DNA of 64,000 nt from NCBI GenBank assembly GCA_913055605.1, contig CAJXKJ010000003.1, forward strand, positions 62,001 through 126,000, in the 5' to 3' direction. The notes beneath the pieces are model-generated. The model was not told the DNA's origin. It saw only the letters and a list, made by a program, of their open reading frames with translations, and searched no databases. This DNA comes from an uncultured Euryhalocaulis sp. (GTDB lineage Bacteria > Pseudomonadota > Alphaproteobacteria > Caulobacterales > Maricaulaceae). A program made the position numbers and the translations under genes. Shown in pieces: positions 9,327 to 17,748 of the stretch (positions within the stretch are counted from its first letter, which is position 1; each line of letters opens with the position of its first letter).

Positions 9327-11048
9327 CTATTCCGCCGGCGCCGCCGCCGGCATCGGCCCGTCGCGGAGCCGGGCGCTGTACTGGACGCCGGCCATGACCA
9401 GCGTCGCGACGATCAGCAGGAAGGCGAAGAGCAGCGACCAGAGCTGGTCGCTGAAGGCGTGGTCCGCCGCATAGGCCCAGAAGGCGGGCAACTGGGCCAT
9501 TCCCACCGTGATCACGCTGGCGCCCCAGAGCGCCGTCCGGTTCCAGGCCGACGTCGCGGTCAGCATCAGGCCGGCGATCCCGGCCGAGACCAGCATCAGC
9601 AGCCAGGCGACCGGCTGCACCGTCGGGATCAGCCTGCTGGAGACGTTCCAATAGGCAATCGGCTTGTAGATCAGGAACAGCTCCGCGACGTAGCGCGGGT
9701 GCTCCCGGATGAAGCGCAGATATTCTTCCTTGATGATCTCGTCCAGGACGCGGACGCGCAGCAGGCCGGCGGGGTGAAGCGGATTGATGCCGCGCTCTTC
9801 CGCCACCGCGTAGAAGGCGACCCAGGAGATATTGTCGTTCAGGCCGTCATTCTGCTCGGGATAGGGTTTCGTCTGCGGCCAGTCGGGATGCATGGCCAGC
9901 GCGATATAGGCGTTGTGCCAGCGGGGATGGTGGCCGAGCACGCCTTCGCCCGAATACAGCGGGTCCAGCCGCATCTCGCGCAGATTGTTCGCGACGCCGT
10001 TCACGGCCAGCACGGTCAGCAGCACCGCGAGGATGTGTGCGGCATGGAAGGGCCGGGCCTGCTTTTCCGGCCCCGCGGGCGACGGGCGCCAGCGCAGGTC
10101 GCCGCGGGGCGAGACCAGCCGCACGGCGCCGTCCTGCATCCGCGCACGCCATTCGCGCAGGCGCGCCATCGTGTCGGGGCGGGAATCCCACCAGGCCAGC
10201 GCCAGCCAGGCCATGAGCGCGACCAGCGCCACCAGAAGGAAGGCGAGCGGCCCCCAGCCGGCGGAGCTTCGGGCCGAGACCGCGAAAGAGATCAGCCAGG
10301 CCTGCAGCGCGAGCGCCAGGAAGAAGGACAGGCGCCAGCGCGCGAAGCGGAGCACCGCGCAGATCACGTGCAGAATCGGGATGATCACCAGCGTGGACAG
10401 GAACCGGTTCGCGGCGATGGATGGCAGGCCGTCCACGAAGACGCCCGACGCGGTGACCCCGAACAGGCCGGCGACGCCGAGCGTGACCAGCGCGATCGCG
10501 GCGTTGCTGCGCCAGTAGACGGCGACGAACACGATGAAGCCGAGGAACAGGATGGTCAGGTAGAGATCGCGCGGGCTGTAGGCGTCGTATCCGTAGATCC
10601 GGTAGGCCCAGACCAGGAAATTGGCGAAGCCGATATCCTCCCCGCCCAGGCTGACGAACGAGCCCTGTTCCGGGTCGCCGCCCTTGATGAACCGGTCTTC
10701 GTCCAGCGACGCGGCGTAGCGCAGGGCGGCGGTCGTGACGTCCGGCATGCTGGCCAGATTGCCCGTGCCGTAATCGTGGACCGCCACGGCGCTGCTCATC
10801 GTCGTCATGCGCGAGGCCAGCGCGCCCTCGACCTCCCGATAGCCGAGCCCGCCGTCGAGGTCGTATTCCAGATCGGAGATGGCGATCGCCATCGCCCAGA
10901 CGGCCGAGGTCTGCCCCCAGGTGATCGCGCCGGGCCGCTCGGTGGAGAAGGTCCCGAAGCCGATCAGGGCGAGAAGGAGGGCGCTCCAGCCGATAGCCAG
11001 CGCCCGCCAGCCCGACGGGCGGCGCAACATCGACGGTACGGATATCAC
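9327..11048 (-). CDS. Polytopic membrane protein of unknown function
   Basis: A 573-residue protein with one N-terminal span (about 15-33), a loop of about 120 residues, a cluster of spans (about 155-270), a second large hydrophilic region (about 345-455) and C-terminal spans (about 460-560). I do not recognise the family. REHPRYVAELFLIYKP in the second loop is similar to REHPRYIARY of the protein at 2258-4168, so the two may be divergent members of one glycan-related membrane family, such as GT-C glycosyltransferases or polymerases. The start is GTG 11048, supported by GGGAG seven bases upstream; an ATG six codons in is possible. It is the first gene of the minus-strand unit that ends at 5688. 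Confidence 0.55.
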   Translation of the reverse strand: MISVPSMLRRPSGWRALAIGWSALLLALIGFGTFSTERPGAITWGQTSAVWAMAIAISDLEYDLDGGLGYREVEGALASRMTTMSSAVAVHDYGTGNLASMPDVTTAALRYAASLDEDRFIKGGDPEQGSFVSLGGEDIGFANFLVWAYRIYGYDAYSPRDLYLTILFLGFIVFVAVYWRSNAAIALVTLGVAGLFGVTASGVFVDGLPSIAANRFLSTLVIIPILHVICAVLRFARWRLSFFLALALQAWLISFAVSARSSAGWGPLAFLLVALVALMAWLALAWWDSRPDTMARLREWRARMQDGAVRLVSPRGDLRWRPSPAGPEKQARPFHAAHILAVLLTVLAVNGVANNLREMRLDPLYSGEGVLGHHPRWHNAYIALAMHPDWPQTKPYPEQNDGLNDNISWVAFYAVAEERGINPLHPAGLLRVRVLDEIIKEEYLRFIREHPRYVAELFLIYKPIAYWNVSSRLIPTVQPVAWLLMLVSAGIAGLMLTATSAWNRTALWGASVITVGMAQLPAFWAYAADHAFSDQLWSLLFAFLLIVATLVMAGVQYSARLRDGPMPAAAPAE

Positions 11049-11177
11049 TGATTTACTCCCGGCGGACGCCGATCCGAACGTATCACGCCAGTTCCCCCGA
11101 AACAGGCATCGACGTTGTATGTGGGCGTTAATCTGTGTAGCAGTTCGCCCTTAGCCGGACAATATGGAAAGCCCTCG

Positions 11178-12035
11178 ATGTGTATGCTGAGGTTCTTGCC
11201 TGAACCTGTAAAAACCGCAATTCGTTCAGGCATTTCCGCCTTCGCTCCGGAAAAGGTGACGCTGCGCGGAAGCGTGGTCTATCTCAATCCGGACGACGCG
11301 ATGCTTTCGGGCCTGATGGCGCTCGGAATGTACGAGCGGCGGGAGGTCGAGTTCTTCTCGAAATACTGCAAGCCCGGCATGACGGTGGTCGATGTTGGCG
11401 CGAATGTCGGGGCGTTCAGCGCGCTGGCGCTGCGCCAGTCCGCGCCCGGCGGACGCGTGGTGTCGATCGAGCCGCATCCCGAAAGCCGGAAATTCCTGAC
11501 CCGCACCGTGGAGGCGAACCTCAACCCGACCGTCTCCGCGGACATCATCCCGATGGCGGCGGCCGCGGCGGAGGGCGAGACCCAGCTCTTCCTCAATCCG
11601 AACAACAAGGCGGACAACCGGCTGTTCCAGTCGGAGGAGACGCCCGAGGCGATCACGGTGCAGTTGCGCACGATCGACGCGATCCTGGCCGATCTCGGCG
11701 TGTCGCAGATCGACTTCCTGAAGACCGACGCGCAAGGCGCGGATTTCGAGGCGCTGAAAGGCGCGCGCGAGACCCTGGAGCGTTCGCCGAAAATGGTCAT
11801 CCTCAGCGAATTCTGGCCGGAGGGCATCGCGACGGTCAGCGGCGAACCGGCCCGGAATTATCTGGAATATCTGAACGGTCTCGGCTTCGCGCTGTACACG
11901 CTGGGCGCGGGGGCGGCGATGGAGCCGCTGGGCGCGGACGATTATGACGCGCTGTCGGGGTCGTTGACCGGCACGGACTATGTCAATATCGCGGCCTTCA
12001 AGGGGTGGGACGGCGATCCGCGTTCCGCCAACTGA
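11178..12035 (+). CDS. FkbM-family SAM-dependent methyltransferase
   Basis: A 285-residue protein. GMTVVDVGANVGAFSALALR is motif I of FkbM enzymes, GRVVSIEPHPESRKFL is motif II, and IDFLKTDAQGADFEALKGA is the conserved FkbM block in which Asp-Ala-Gln-Gly replaces the more usual Asp-Val-Glu-Gly. The frame extends upstream to ATG 11115, but the ATG at 11178 has GGAAA at a good distance (11166-11170), so it is preferred. It diverges from the membrane protein at 9327-11048 and is followed after 41 bases by a second FkbM gene; the two share only the family core and probably methylate different positions. Confidence 0.85.
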   Translation: MCMLRFLPEPVKTAIRSGISAFAPEKVTLRGSVVYLNPDDAMLSGLMALGMYERREVEFFSKYCKPGMTVVDVGANVGAFSALALRQSAPGGRVVSIEPHPESRKFLTRTVEANLNPTVSADIIPMAAAAAEGETQLFLNPNNKADNRLFQSEETPEAITVQLRTIDAILADLGVSQIDFLKTDAQGADFEALKGARETLERSPKMVILSEFWPEGIATVSGEPARNYLEYLNGLGFALYTLGAGAAMEPLGADDYDALSGSLTGTDYVNIAAFKGWDGDPRSAN

Positions 12036-12076
12036 GCCCGCCCGATTCCCATCCTCCTGACGCACAGCGCCTGTCC

Positions 12077-12934
12077 ATGATCTCTGTCCGCAATCTGGCC
12101 CGCAATCTTGTGCTGCACTGGCTGCCGCCGAAGGTCGCCCACCGCATCAATGTCGCCAAAAATATCGAGCACGCCTTTCTGGAGCCGGAAATGGGGGTGC
12201 TCGACCTGGTGACGGCGGGGCCGGACGCGGTGGCGGTGGATGTCGGCGCCAATCTGGGCCTGTATTGCGAATTGCTGTCGCGCCGCTTCGCCAGGGTCGT
12301 GGCGGTGGAGCCGCAGCCATGGCTCGCCGGCTATCTGGGCAAGATCGTTCCGGACAATGTGGAGGTCGTCCAGACGGTCGCCTCCTCCCGCCCCGGCGAT
12401 ATTGAACTGAAGATCCCGCGCATGACCAAGGGCTGGGGTGCCATGTCCCGCCTGGACGCGCTGGCCTCCGCCGAGCCGCGCTGGGGCGAGGACGAGGAGA
12501 TGGCGTTCGACGTCATCCCGCTGAAGGCCGAGACTCTGGACACGCTCGCCGCCGGCCTGCCGCGCGTCGATTTCATCAAGATCGATGTCGAGGGACACGA
12601 GCTGTCCGTCCTGGAAGGCGCGACCGAGACGATCCGCAATTTCCGGCCGCTGTTCCTGATCGAGATCGAGCGGCGCCACAATGCGCGCGCCGCGCAGGTG
12701 TTCGAGACGCTGGAGGCCGCCGGCTACCGGGCCTTTGCGCTGGAGCCGAAATCGGGCGGGTTCCTGCCCGCGTCCGGGGCGCGGCTGAACGAGTTGCAGC
12801 CCGAGGACGCCGCGGAGGGCGGACCGGACGGCGGCGGTCCGCACGGGTCGAACTATCTGTTCAATTTCTTCTTCGTGCATGAGGCGGATGCGCGCCTTCC
12901 CGGCTTTGCCGGGCAGGCCGCGGCGGTCGCCTAG
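12077..12934 (+). CDS. FkbM-family SAM-dependent methyltransferase
   Basis: A 285-residue protein with VAVDVGANLGLYCELLSRRF (motif I), VVAVEPQPWLAGYLGKIV (motif II) and VDFIKIDVEGHELSVLEGA (the FkbM hallmark). FLIEIERRHNARAAQVFETL follows as in other family members. The frame is open from 12005, which would overlap the preceding gene; ATG 12077 gives a normal N-terminus. The C-terminal tail, from about residue 235, is Gly/Ala-rich and not conserved in the family. A Wzx-like flippase starts 18 bases downstream, so methylation probably precedes export of the lipid-linked unit. Confidence 0.85.
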   Translation: MISVRNLARNLVLHWLPPKVAHRINVAKNIEHAFLEPEMGVLDLVTAGPDAVAVDVGANLGLYCELLSRRFARVVAVEPQPWLAGYLGKIVPDNVEVVQTVASSRPGDIELKIPRMTKGWGAMSRLDALASAEPRWGEDEEMAFDVIPLKAETLDTLAAGLPRVDFIKIDVEGHELSVLEGATETIRNFRPLFLIEIERRHNARAAQVFETLEAAGYRAFALEPKSGGFLPASGARLNELQPEDAAEGGPDGGGPHGSNYLFNFFFVHEADARLPGFAGQAAAVA

Positions 12935-12951
12935 GGCCGGGCCGCGGCCCG

Positions 12952-14220
12952 ATGCGCAAGCTGCTCAATCTCTACGCGGCGTCGGTCCTGTTCGTGAACG
13001 CGGGCAACGCCTTCGCCTTCCTGTTCCAGATCGTGCTGGCGCGCTCCCTGACGCTGGACGAGATGGGCGCGTTCAACGCGCTGTTCTCCCTCATCAACAC
13101 CAGCCTGGCGCCGGCCAGCGTCGTGCTGTTCATCCTGGTCCGGCTGGTCAGCATGGCGGAGCTGCAGTCGCCGGGCGCGGTGAAGGCGGTGATGCAGAAA
13201 AGCGTCGCCCGGGCCGCGCTGGTGGCGGCGGGCGTGCTCGCGGCCGGGTTCGTGCTGGCCGGGCCGCTGGCGTCGCTGCTGCGGATCGACAGCGTGTTCA
13301 GCGTCTGGCTCGCCTTCGTCGCGCTTGCGCTCGGCCAGTTCTATTTCATCACCGTGGCCTGGCAGCAGGGCCTGCGCCGCCATATCAGCGCCGGGCTGAC
13401 CATGGGCGGGCTGTCGGTCCTGCGCGTCCTGGTGGCGTTGGCGGTGATCCTGGTCGCGCCGCTCAGCCTGTCGGGCGCGCTGATCTCCACCGGCCTGCCC
13501 TTCCTGCTGCTGTTTATCGTCGGCGCGGCTTGCCTGACGGATATCTGGCGGGCGCCGGCCGCGCCGCCGCGCGCGGAAATGCGGCGCGACGCCTGGCGCT
13601 TCGCCTTCAACGCCTCGGTCACGACGCTGATCATGTTCGCGCTGTGGAATCTGGATGTGGTTCTGGTGCGCATCCATTTCTCCGCGGAGCAATCCGGCCT
13701 GTATGCGCTGGCCGCCGTGCTGGGCCGCGCCCCGATGCTGATTGGCGGGGCGCTGGTGAACGTCTTCTTCCCGGAGGCCGTGCGCGAATTTCTGGAGCGG
13801 GAGGAGGGCCGGCCGCCGGCGGCGGAGACGGGGCAGATCTCCCATTTGCGGCTTAGCCTCGTGGCGGCCAGCGCGCTCGGCCTGGGCGCGGCGCTCGGCA
13901 TCGCGGTGCTGGCGCATCCGGTCCTGCTGTTCCTGGCGGGGGAGACCTATGTCGCGGCCGCGCCGATCCTGCGCGTGGTCGCGGTGGCGATGGCGGCGCT
14001 GGCGCCGGTGCAGATCGTGGTGACCTATATGCTGGCCCATCACCGCTATGAGGCGCTGGCTCCGCTTGTCGTCGCGATCGCCACGTTCTGGGCGCTGGCC
14101 TCGTTCGTGGCGGCCACGCCGCTGCAGGTGGCGATTTGCCTGGCCAGCGTGATCGCCGGCCTGCTCGCGGTCTGCCTGCTGCTGCTGTGGCGCGTGGTGC
14201 GCGCGCCGGCGCGCGCCTGA
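12952..14220 (+). CDS. Wzx-like polysaccharide flippase (MOP/MATE superfamily)
   Basis: A 422-residue protein with about 12 hydrophobic spans and the layout of MOP-superfamily O-antigen flippases. The N-terminus (ASVLFVNAGNAFAFLFQIVL, then ARSLTLDEMGAFNALFSL) matches the usual first-helix and ARxLxxxExG turn pattern. LWNLDVVLVRIHFSAEQSGL is the conserved Asp-containing helix near the middle of the chain, and VRIHFSAEQSGLYALAAVLG is the typical G-Y/L-A-A segment. It would flip an undecaprenyl-linked oligosaccharide. An ABC exporter is also encoded in the window (54606-56186), so this locus may hold two assembly systems. It ends 34 bases before the convergent ThDP-enzyme gene. Confidence 0.82.
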   Translation: MRKLLNLYAASVLFVNAGNAFAFLFQIVLARSLTLDEMGAFNALFSLINTSLAPASVVLFILVRLVSMAELQSPGAVKAVMQKSVARAALVAAGVLAAGFVLAGPLASLLRIDSVFSVWLAFVALALGQFYFITVAWQQGLRRHISAGLTMGGLSVLRVLVALAVILVAPLSLSGALISTGLPFLLLFIVGAACLTDIWRAPAAPPRAEMRRDAWRFAFNASVTTLIMFALWNLDVVLVRIHFSAEQSGLYALAAVLGRAPMLIGGALVNVFFPEAVREFLEREEGRPPAAETGQISHLRLSLVAASALGLGAALGIAVLAHPVLLFLAGETYVAAAPILRVVAVAMAALAPVQIVVTYMLAHHRYEALAPLVVAIATFWALASFVAATPLQVAICLASVIAGLLAVCLLLLWRVVRAPARA

Positions 14221-14254
14221 CCCGCGCCTGATCGTCTGACGGACTGATCGCCGC

Positions 14255-16108
14255 CTAGCCGCGGCGGATCAGGTCTTCGGGCACTTTCTCGGACGCAGGG
14301 TCCAGCGGGACGAGCATGTTTTCCCGCAGCTCGTCGCGCGGCAGCAGGGGCGACATATCCTCCAGCGGCATGGAGATGATGGAGCCGTCCGGCTGGGGCA
14401 GGGCGGCCGATTTCGGCCACAGCGCCTCGTTCTTCGCCACATGCACGTCGATCAGGATCGGCCCCGGTTCGGCCAGCGCCCGCGCGACCCCCTCTTCCAG
14501 CTCGCTGGCGTCCTCGATGCGCATCGCCTTCAGGCCGTTCGCCTCGGCCAGCGCGACAAGGTCGGGCAGGCCGAGCTTGCCCTCCGGACCGGTGCCGACA
14601 TAGCGGCCCTCGAAATAATTGCGCTGGGTGTTGCGGATGGAGGCGTAGCCCCGGTTGTTGAACACGAACAGGCGCAGCGGCAGGTTCAGCGCGCGGATGG
14701 TCTGCAGCTCCTGGATGTTCATCATCAGGCTGCCGTCGCCTTCGATCCCCACGAACGGCTTGCCGCCGGCCGCCGCGCTGGCGCCGATCATCGCCGGCAT
14801 GCCGTAGCCCATGGCGCCGAGGCCCGAGGTCAGGAAGACGCGTTGGCCCGGCTTGTTCTGGAACGCAGTGTAGAAAATCTCGATCGCGAGGCCGGAGCTG
14901 CCGGTGACGACCAGCGTGTCTTCCGGAATCTGCTGCGACAGGACATGGGTCAGGTGATAATGGCTGATCTCGCCGCTTTCCGGGAACGGCTTGCCGTCAT
15001 TGACCGGGTATTTACGCTTCCACTCCGCGCATTTGTCCAGCCAGACGGAGCGGTCGGTCTTCGCGATGGCGCCCTTCTGGCGCAGCATGGCGGCCAGGAA
15101 GTCCTTCGCGTCGGCCTGGACCTTTTTGGCGATGTTCGCGTCGGGGCCGAACTTGTTCAGCTCCGCCGGGTCGACATCGACCAGGATTTTCTGCGCATGA
15201 CGGCCGAATTTCGCCGGGTTGAACGCGGTCACGACATTGTCCAGCCGCGCCCCGATGGCAATCAGGAGGTCGCTGTTCTGGACCGCGAAATTGGGCGCGC
15301 GCAGGGCCACCGTCCCTGGCTTGCCGACGCTGAGTTCGTGCGTGGACGGGATCAGGTCCATTGCGTTCCAGGTCGTGACGACCGGCACGCCCAGCGCCTC
15401 GTACAGCTCCCGGAACTCGTCCACCGCCTCGCCCAGGCGGATGCCATGCCCGGCGACGATCAGCGGCCGCTCGGCGGCGTTGATCCGTTCGATAATGTCC
15501 GCCGCGTCGGCGTCCAGCTGCGCGGCGGCGCTGTCCTTGGCCGCTGGCGGGGTGAAGCCGCGCAGCGTTTCGGGGTCCACCTGCGCGGCCTGCACGTCCA
15601 GCGGCACGTCGACCCAGACCGGGCCGCGCCGGCCGGTCGTGGCCAGATGCACGGCCTTTTCCAGCTCATAACGGATGTCGGCCGGGTCCATCACCGTGAC
15701 CGCGTATTTGGTGATCGGCTTCACCATGGACACGATGTCCACTTCCTGGGGGCCGCGCTGGCGCACGCCGGTGTCGCCGATCAGGTCGGCGCGCTTCACC
15801 TGACCAGAAACGATCAGCAGCGGCACGGATTCGATCCAGGCGCCGGTGGCGCCGGTGATGGCGTTGGTCGCGCCGGGCCCGGTGGTGACCAGGGCGCAGC
15901 CCAGATGGCCGTTGACGCGCGAATAGGCCTCCGCCGCGATGGAGGAGGCCTGTTCGTGGTGGTTCGGCACGAAGTCGATATCGGGGTTCAGCCCGACCGC
16001 GTCGACCAGATACATCGCGCCGCCGCCGGGCACGAGGAAGACCGATTTCACGCCCTGATCGGCGACGAAGGAAAAGATGTAGTCAGCGGTGCGGACGCGG
16101 TTGGTCAT
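14255..16108 (-). CDS. ThDP-dependent acetolactate-synthase-like enzyme, candidate YerE-type branched-sugar synthase
   Basis: A 617-residue three-domain ThDP enzyme of the acetohydroxyacid synthase type. FVPNHHEQASSIAAEAYSR contains the ThDP-activating Glu of the pyrimidine-binding domain, and GIEGDGSLMMNIQELQTI with the downstream FNNRGYASIR supplies the GDG...N diphosphate/Mg motif. True AHAS is biosynthetic and usually has an IlvN regulatory subunit next to it; here the neighbours are a sugar synthase and rfbH-rfbG-rfbF instead. In Yersinia, YerE is an AHAS-like enzyme that adds a two-carbon unit from pyruvate to the CDP-4-keto-3,6-dideoxyhexose made by exactly these three enzymes. That context is the basis for the YerE-like call. 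Other options are an aldolase or decarboxylase acting on a different keto sugar. Confidence 0.72.
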   Translation of the reverse strand: MTNRVRTADYIFSFVADQGVKSVFLVPGGGAMYLVDAVGLNPDIDFVPNHHEQASSIAAEAYSRVNGHLGCALVTTGPGATNAITGATGAWIESVPLLIVSGQVKRADLIGDTGVRQRGPQEVDIVSMVKPITKYAVTVMDPADIRYELEKAVHLATTGRRGPVWVDVPLDVQAAQVDPETLRGFTPPAAKDSAAAQLDADAADIIERINAAERPLIVAGHGIRLGEAVDEFRELYEALGVPVVTTWNAMDLIPSTHELSVGKPGTVALRAPNFAVQNSDLLIAIGARLDNVVTAFNPAKFGRHAQKILVDVDPAELNKFGPDANIAKKVQADAKDFLAAMLRQKGAIAKTDRSVWLDKCAEWKRKYPVNDGKPFPESGEISHYHLTHVLSQQIPEDTLVVTGSSGLAIEIFYTAFQNKPGQRVFLTSGLGAMGYGMPAMIGASAAAGGKPFVGIEGDGSLMMNIQELQTIRALNLPLRLFVFNNRGYASIRNTQRNYFEGRYVGTGPEGKLGLPDLVALAEANGLKAMRIEDASELEEGVARALAEPGPILIDVHVAKNEALWPKSAALPQPDGSIISMPLEDMSPLLPRDELRENMLVPLDPASEKVPEDLIRRG

Positions 16109-16124
16109 GGGAGTTCATATGATG

Positions 16125-16150
16125 AGCCGCGCCGGAGACCCGGCGCGGCT
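16125..16150. repeat. Perfect 11-bp inverted repeat between two operon genes
   Basis: AGCCGCGCCGG at 16125-16135 and its exact reverse complement at 16140-16150 leave a 4-base loop. It lies in the 69-base gap between the NeuB-cupin gene and the ThDP-enzyme gene. No run of T follows on the minus strand, so it is not a canonical intrinsic terminator; it could be an mRNA-stability or partial attenuation hairpin that lowers expression of the distal gene. Confidence 0.6.
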
Positions 16151-16177
16151 GTTGAGATCGGAAATGGGATCGCCGGC

Positions 16178-17728
16178 TTACAGCCAGTAGGACAGGAACG
16201 TCTTGCGGTCCTTGTTCTCGGCGATCTTGGGGTCGGTGTAGAAGGAATCGTCGACGAAATGGGTCGAGGAAATCTCCTCGATCACCGAGCCGTTCTCGCT
16301 GTCGAAGGCGTGGCGCACGCCCGGCATCACCGTGATGACGTCGCCCGGGCGGCAGATCCGCTCCTTGCCGTCCAGCACCAGGCGAAGCTCGCCGTGCAGG
16401 ACGTGGAAGGTCTCTTCCTTCTTGTTGTGGTACTGCTCCGGATGGTTCTGGCCCGGCAGGACCACGATCAGCTTCTTACAGTATTCGCGGTTCACCACGG
16501 TGATCATGGTGATGCCGTAATCGTCGAATTTCTCCAGCCCGTAATGGTGGGAGATTTCCAGCGCCGCCTCGCCCGGCACGACGATGCGCGCGGTGTCCAG
16601 CAGGGACTTCACGTCCTGCACGATGCCGTAGATCTTCTCCCGCACATTCTCGGCGCGCGTATTGGACTGAAGGACGGGCTCGCCCTTTTTCAGGTCCTGC
16701 GCGGCATAATAGTGGGTGTATTTCGACCAGTTGTTCGCCGTGACGTGGCCGTCCTGGGTCGGGATGGCCATGAAGACGTCCTCGTCCTTCAGGCGCTCGC
16801 CGGCCTTCACGTCGCGGGACACGAACGCGCCGCGCTGCAGGGCGGTCAGGGCGGACAGCTCGTCCTTGGTCGGCTCGATCCGGTCTTCGGTCTGGCCGGC
16901 CAGCGTGTAGGCGCGCTGGGCCGATTCCAGCCAGGCGCGGACCTGGTCCGGCGTCGCCGAATAGGCGTTGATCGCGTACTCGTCGGTCGGCACCGCGACG
17001 TGCTTTTCCAGAATGTCCGCGCCCTTGGCGATCGCCATGGCCACGGCCATCGTCTCGCCCGGGTTTTCATGCGTCGAATAGCCGATGCGCACGCCCGGAT
17101 AGCGGTCCTTCAGGAAATCGATCTGGTTCAGCTCCAGATCCGCGTCCGGCGTCGGATAGGCCGCGACGCAGTGCATCAGCGCGAAATCCTTGTGGCGGTT
17201 CTGCATGAAGGCGACGATCTGGTCGATGTCGTGCAGCTGGGCGGCGGCGGTGGAGGCGATGATCGGCAGCGAGGTCTGGCCAGCGCGCTCCAGCAGCGGC
17301 CAGTCGGTGAAGGAGCAGCTGGCGATCTTCAGGATGTCGAAGCCGTCATCCACGACCAGCTCCACCGATTCGTCGTCGAACGGCGTGCACATGGCCAGGA
17401 AGCCGTTGCTCTTGATCGCGTCGACGATGCGCTTGGTGTTTTCGCGGCTGAGGCGCGTCTCGGAGAAGCGCTTGATGTATTTGATGTCCATCCGGTCCTG
17501 GAAATCGGGGTGGATGAACGTGTCCAGCTGGCGGTACTGCATCTTGAAGGCAAAGTTGAAGCCTTCGAAGTCCTTGGCGACCTTGGCGAATTCCTCGATC
17601 ACGCGGACGCCGTGATCGGTGTCGCCCATGTGATTGTTCGCCATTTCGAACACCACGAGGCGGTCAGGGATGCGCGACTGGGCGGCCGCGGCGCCTTCGA
17701 ATTCACGTTCGTTGCGGATGACGTTCAT
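16178..17728 (-). CDS. NeuB-like nonulosonate/sugar acid synthase fused to SAF and C-terminal cupin domains
   Basis: A 516-residue fusion. Residues about 20-275 form a NeuB-type TIM barrel: VVFEMANNHMGD near the start, FAFKMQYRQLDTF, GFLAMCTPFDDESVELV, ILKIASCSF, and RIGYSTHENPG before ADILEKHVAV, all as in PEP-dependent sialic, legionaminic and pseudaminic acid synthases. Residues about 293-360 are the SAF/antifreeze-like domain. Residues about 400-495 are a cupin with likely metal ligands His429, His434, Glu439 and His473 in LPGQNHPEQYHNKKEETFH and VMPGVRHAF; its second strand block resembles sugar isomerase cupins. It would condense phosphoenolpyruvate with an aldose and perhaps isomerise a substrate. 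No NeuA-type cytidylyltransferase or NeuC is in the window. It sits in the same operon as rfbFGH, 20 bases downstream of rfbH. Confidence 0.82.
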   Translation of the reverse strand: MNVIRNEREFEGAAAAQSRIPDRLVVFEMANNHMGDTDHGVRVIEEFAKVAKDFEGFNFAFKMQYRQLDTFIHPDFQDRMDIKYIKRFSETRLSRENTKRIVDAIKSNGFLAMCTPFDDESVELVVDDGFDILKIASCSFTDWPLLERAGQTSLPIIASTAAAQLHDIDQIVAFMQNRHKDFALMHCVAAYPTPDADLELNQIDFLKDRYPGVRIGYSTHENPGETMAVAMAIAKGADILEKHVAVPTDEYAINAYSATPDQVRAWLESAQRAYTLAGQTEDRIEPTKDELSALTALQRGAFVSRDVKAGERLKDEDVFMAIPTQDGHVTANNWSKYTHYYAAQDLKKGEPVLQSNTRAENVREKIYGIVQDVKSLLDTARIVVPGEAALEISHHYGLEKFDDYGITMITVVNREYCKKLIVVLPGQNHPEQYHNKKEETFHVLHGELRLVLDGKERICRPGDVITVMPGVRHAFDSENGSVIEEISSTHFVDDSFYTDPKIAENKDRKTFLSYWL

Positions 17729-17748
17729 TGCTGTCCCTGCCTTTCGCC

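Noticed and set aside
7678-9651. 657-residue minus-strand open frame overlapping the MBOAT gene
   Set aside because: It is the MBOAT region in another frame of the same strand; the AlgI motifs belong to 7809-9272.
14255-16108. Annotation as biosynthetic acetolactate synthase (ilvB)
   Set aside because: No ilvN, ilvC or leu genes nearby, and it closes a CDP-dideoxysugar operon; the family motifs alone do not separate the two, so a YerE-like role is preferred but not proven.
16178-17728. Simple sialic acid synthase call
   Set aside because: NeuA, NeuC and acyltransferase partners are absent and a cupin is fused, so the substrate should be left open.
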